From Methanobacteriota archaeon (GTDB taxonomy: Archaea; Methanobacteriota; Methanobacteria; Methanobacteriales; Methanobacteriaceae), in NCBI GenBank assembly GCA_023409695.1, contig JAEYQZ010000204.1, positions 1 to 7,832 on the forward strand: a stretch of DNA of 7,832 bases, given 5' to 3'. Every line of letters starts with the position of its first letter. Positions within the stretch are counted from its first letter, which is position 1. Shown here one piece after another: positions 4,879-7,832 of the stretch. The notes beneath the pieces are model-generated. The model saw only the letters and a program-made list of their open reading frames with translations. It searched no databases and was not told where the DNA came from. The position numbers and the translations under genes are program-made.

Positions 4879-7131
4879 ATGAAGCGACTTTCGTTGCTTT
4901 TAGTGCTCATTATTACATGCGGAGCACTGTTTAATGTAAATACCTTATATGCCGCCACAGAAAATTCACAGGAACCAGCTAACTACATCAACACAAACCT
5001 AGTTCTTAATAACACAACAGATGCACTAGCTAATGAGACCATTCAAAATACAACAGGATCTACACAAAATGTAACAGAACCTGTTAATAACACTACAGCA
5101 ATAAATCAATCATTAACTCCAAATCCAACAATTTCCGACCAAAACAGCGAGGGAAACCTTAAGAGTTTCAGCATAGCAAGCGTTCAAAATTCTAATGACA
5201 CCAAAGGAGATAAATATAAAAATATTAGCGCGATTTGGCTAAATGCCGAAGATGTGGCTAATTTAAATGTAACTAAAATCAAGAATACGGGAATTACAGA
5301 TATTTTCGTTAAGTGTAATATCTATTCAAATACATACCAGAATACCCTTAAAAATATTGTAACCATATTTAAAAATAGTGGAATAAGGATAAATGCATGG
5401 GTAACCTGCTTTTTAGATGCAAACGGCAAATGGATCAATCCAGCAGGGACAACCTATACCTACACTGTAAATGTGACCAAAAAAGTTGCAGTAAAAACTT
5501 ACTATAAATACTGGTACAAATCATGGTACAAATACAGGGGACACTGGTACTACAAATGGAAATACGTATGGAAAACTAAAACAACATACAAAAATGTCAT
5601 TACTTCCCAGAAGAAAACAGGCTTAAATACTACCTATAATACCAAGGTTATAAATGCCAGCATCAACATGGTTAAAAACTATGGAATAGACGGTATTAAC
5701 CTTGATTATTTACGTTATCCAGGAACAGCTTACAAATACTCAAACAGCACACAGACCATTACCTCTTTCGTTAAGAGTATTTACAATTCAGTAAAATCAA
5801 TTAATTCATCTGTAGCAGTTTCAGCAGATTTAATGCCTGAGGGAAAAACAAATGCATATTACTATGGGCAAAATTATACTCAACTTGCAAAATATCTTGA
5901 TTTCATGGTTCCGCTGGTTTATAAAGGTAGTTATGGCTACAACAGCTCAAAAGGAACTAGCAGTACTGGTAAAAACGGTACCAGCTGGATAGGTAGTTCA
6001 ATAGCATACATAGTCAGCCAGTCCAATGGGACACCTGTTGTTGCTGGCCTTCAGACTTATCGTTCTGCCAGTAACCAGACAGCAATACCTGTAAATGAAT
6101 TACAGAATGATATAAATGCAGCTGTAAAAAATGGTGCATCTGGATATGCATTATTTAGATATGGAAAAATAACTGAGAATTTCTTCAAAAATTCGGCTCC
6201 AATTACATTCACTTCAGACCAGATTCAAAATGCTGCAGCAAGCCTTAAATCATATATTGAAACCAACAAAAAACTTCCATCTTACGTAACAATTGGTACA
6301 ACTCAAGTTACAATTGAAGATATGTTGAATTTGATGGTTACAGGCGTTTTACAGCTAAACACAGGGAATAAAACATCAGTAACGTTTAAAAATATAAACT
6401 CACCCACTAATCCAACAGGCGATCTTGTTAACGGAGCAATATCAAAAGCAGAATATCTAAACATCACACAGAGAATCAAATCATTTATAGATACGAACAA
6501 CGTTGCACCAAATTATGCAACAAGTTCTCTTGGAAATATCCAGTATGAATCAATTGTCTACATGTACTCAAAGATATTTGATTTCTACAACACCACAAAT
6601 GGACTGCCAGATTATATTTCAGTAAAGGCATGGACAGACATTAGCACAGTTATAACAGGTGCAAGACCAGTTTATATAACAAGTGATAACATCAAAAACG
6701 TAACAGCTGACACCAATCGAGTAAATACAATCGTTAATGCTTTAGAGATGATGGGATTAACTGCAGTAAACTGGGGATTAGGTCCAAACAGCCATTACAG
6801 CGTGCTTCAAAACAGTACAGTCCCTGCAAATGCACTAATAATAGACATATACGGCGGAGCATGTGCAGGTACCATATATGAAATGGGACAAAGCTATTAC
6901 AAAGCATTGGTTGGAGCTAGAAAAGTATTCAGTGTCTGGTTGGCCCCATATGCTACAGATATAACTAATTTAGCCTGGCTGCCAAGGTCAAAAGACGATG
7001 ATTTTGACCCTCCAAGCTTTACAGGGTTAGCAAATCCAGATCAGTATCTAGCAAGTAATGGATATGAGTACATCTATTCCGGAGATTTAAACACCATAAT
7101 AAACCGCATATACCAGGAAGCAACCGAATGA
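4879..7131 (+). CDS. secreted pseudomurein-binding protein with TIM-barrel glycosidase-like domain
   Basis: Numbered from the ATG at 4879 (750 residues). Residues 1-25 are a signal peptide, M-K-R then a hydrophobic core and cleavage near L-Y-A-A. Residues 27-110 are an Asn/Thr-rich stalk with many N-x-S/T sequons, probably N-glycosylated. Residues about 113-435 show eight strand-like segments of a TIM barrel. The fourth ends in Y-G-I-D-G-I-N-L-D-Y-L-R-Y-P-G (268-282), the signature of putative glycoside hydrolases (DUF4015/GHL10-like) in which this Asp (D276) is a catalytic candidate; D317 and E321 follow the fifth. Residues 191-250 are a Tyr/Trp/Lys-rich insertion. Two pseudomurein-binding-type repeats lie at about 443-494 and 519-572. 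A C-terminal domain (595-750) has I-Y-G-G-A-C-A-G-T-I-Y-E-M-G. It probably binds the wall through the repeats and may cleave or remodel glycan. Binding is better supported than catalysis; substrate unknown. Confidence 0.87.
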   Translation: MKRLSLLLVLIITCGALFNVNTLYAATENSQEPANYINTNLVLNNTTDALANETIQNTTGSTQNVTEPVNNTTAINQSLTPNPTISDQNSEGNLKSFSIASVQNSNDTKGDKYKNISAIWLNAEDVANLNVTKIKNTGITDIFVKCNIYSNTYQNTLKNIVTIFKNSGIRINAWVTCFLDANGKWINPAGTTYTYTVNVTKKVAVKTYYKYWYKSWYKYRGHWYYKWKYVWKTKTTYKNVITSQKKTGLNTTYNTKVINASINMVKNYGIDGINLDYLRYPGTAYKYSNSTQTITSFVKSIYNSVKSINSSVAVSADLMPEGKTNAYYYGQNYTQLAKYLDFMVPLVYKGSYGYNSSKGTSSTGKNGTSWIGSSIAYIVSQSNGTPVVAGLQTYRSASNQTAIPVNELQNDINAAVKNGASGYALFRYGKITENFFKNSAPITFTSDQIQNAAASLKSYIETNKKLPSYVTIGTTQVTIEDMLNLMVTGVLQLNTGNKTSVTFKNINSPTNPTGDLVNGAISKAEYLNITQRIKSFIDTNNVAPNYATSSLGNIQYESIVYMYSKIFDFYNTTNGLPDYISVKAWTDISTVITGARPVYITSDNIKNVTADTNRVNTIVNALEMMGLTAVNWGLGPNSHYSVLQNSTVPANALIIDIYGGACAGTIYEMGQSYYKALVGARKVFSVWLAPYATDITNLAWLPRSKDDDFDPPSFTGLANPDQYLASNGYEYIYSGDLNTIINRIYQEATE

Positions 7132-7158
7132 AAACATTAAAGTAAATTAATTGGACAT

Positions 7159-7206
7159 AAATGAAAAATTGTGCCCATTCATTTACTTTTTCTACCTTTT
7201 TTTAAT
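7159..7206 (+). terminator. hairpin plus T-run terminator after the wall-binding protein gene
   Basis: AAATGAA (7159-7165) pairs with TTCATTT (7178-7184), and an alternative outer pairing joins AAAGTAAAT (7139-7147) with ATTTACTTT (7181-7189). A T-rich tract follows, including seven Ts at 7197-7203. On the minus strand the same region has CAATTTTTCATTT, which could end the convergent transporter transcript. Confidence 0.55.
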
Positions 7207-7230
7207 TTAAAAGTGATTTACGACATATAA

Positions 7231-7832
7231 CTACTTTTTAGTCCTTTCTTTTCCATCTGGAGGAGGCTTGATGAACAAAGACAATAACAATCCAATAAAT
7301 AGCAGAATAGCAGAAGCTAAAATTGCAGCCTGCATCCCACGACTGTCAGAATTAAATGTAAGGGCGAAAAGTTTAGGATTATCCATAATAGTCGACATAT
7401 CGGGACTTAAAGTCTTTCCCACCCACGAATAAATATCATGATTTAAAGCCTGCTGATTTTGATATACTGAATATTCAACTGGAAGTGTAGCTGCAACGTT
7501 AAAGTACAATGCTATAAAGAAAATTAATCCAATAGCAACAGTTCCAATTGAAGATCCGACATTTATGAAAGTGTTGTGTATTCCCGAAGCCTCTCCAAGC
7601 TGTTTATCATCCACACTGGAAAGAATAATATTGGTAATATTAGGAGTAGCTAATCCTAAGCCCATTCCAAGTATAAATAAACCAGGGATAAGATCCATCA
7701 TATCCAAACTTGCAGGATACATAAATGAATGGTATAACATCAAAATAGCAATGATAGACAAAGCAAATCCCATAACAACAAGATAATGAGCTTTAATATG
7801 TTTTGTAAGTTTACCAATACTTATTGCAAATA
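7231..7832 (-). CDS. MFS transporter, DHA2 (EmrB/QacA-type) drug exporter family, C-terminal part
   Basis: The visible 200 or so residues are the C-terminal end; the frame stays open to the right edge, so the start lies outside. At least four membrane segments are visible. They include G-L-F-I-L-G-M-G-L-G-L-A-T-P-N-I, then a short loop, then E-A-S-G-I-H-N-T-F-I-N-V-G-S-S-I-G-T-V-A-I-G, matching the penultimate part of 14-TM DHA2 exporters, where G-x-A-S-G-x-x-N-T is characteristic. A loop of about 60 polar residues separates the last two segments, as is usual in this subfamily. The protein ends in a basic cytoplasmic tail with P-P-P-D-G-K-E-R-T-K-K. Such proteins export drugs, dyes or amphiphilic compounds by proton antiport; the substrate here cannot be read. 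An internal ATG at 7773 lies mid-protein and is not the start. It is convergent with the wall-binding protein gene. Confidence 0.87.
   Translation of the reverse strand, partial: FAISIGKLTKHIKAHYLVVMGFALSIIAILMLYHSFMYPASLDMMDLIPGLFILGMGLGLATPNITNIILSSVDDKQLGEASGIHNTFINVGSSIGTVAIGLIFFIALYFNVAATLPVEYSVYQNQQALNHDIYSWVGKTLSPDMSTIMDNPKLFALTFNSDSRGMQAAILASAILLFIGLLLSLFIKPPPDGKERTKK

Noticed and set aside
7565..7786. Forward frame of 73 codons over the transporter gene
   Set aside because: It is antisense to conserved MFS motifs.
1..7832. tRNA, rRNA or CRISPR array
   Set aside because: No cloverleaf with a GTTCRA-type arm, no rRNA-like sequence and no regularly spaced direct repeats were seen on either strand.

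Overview
The window looks like chromosomal DNA of a methanogenic archaeon of the order Methanobacteriales, most likely Methanobacterium or a close relative. The strongest evidence is a secreted protein with two pseudomurein-binding-type repeats, since pseudomurein is the wall polymer of that order. Low G+C, archaeal TATA boxes 25-30 nt ahead of predicted transcript starts, GGAGG / GAGGTGAT ribosome sites and frequent GTG or TTG starts fit this. The genus is an inference.

Layout, left to right: (1) a HEAT-repeat protein on the minus strand, cut by the left edge (1-323); (2) a long AT-rich gap (343-911) holding an 82-codon open frame with no start codon, perhaps a gene remnant (646-891); (3) a small secreted protein ending in a GGAGGAP tail (912-1364), possibly from a leaderless mRNA; (4) a 126-bp MITE-like element with 11-bp terminal inverted repeats and internal hairpins (1466-1591); (5) an acidic 115-aa protein with a TTG start (1656-2003); (6) a 57-aa membrane protein on the minus strand (2067-2240); (7) a membrane-anchored trypsin-like serine protease (2454-3473), followed by a diverged tandem copy of its own 3' end (3484-3554) and a strong inverted repeat (3561-3594); (8) a 139-aa helical protein of unknown function on the minus strand (3603-4022); (9) an 856-bp AT-rich gap (4023-4878); (10) the largest gene, a 750-aa secreted protein with an Asn/Thr-rich stalk, a TIM-barrel glycosidase-like domain carrying a Tyr/Trp/Lys-rich insertion, two pseudomurein-binding-type repeats and a conserved C-terminal domain (4879-7131); (11) the C-terminal part of a DHA2-type MFS transporter on the minus strand, cut by the right edge (7231-7832).

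No operon is visible. Genes are mostly single, with their own promoters, and are often convergent or divergent. The common theme is the cell envelope: a wall-binding putative hydrolase, an anchored protease facing outward, a small secreted protein, a tiny membrane protein and a drug-type exporter. The sequence does not show that they form one system. The most distinctive items are the wall-targeting TIM-barrel protein with its aromatic/basic insertion, the MITE-like element, and the duplicated protease 3' end.
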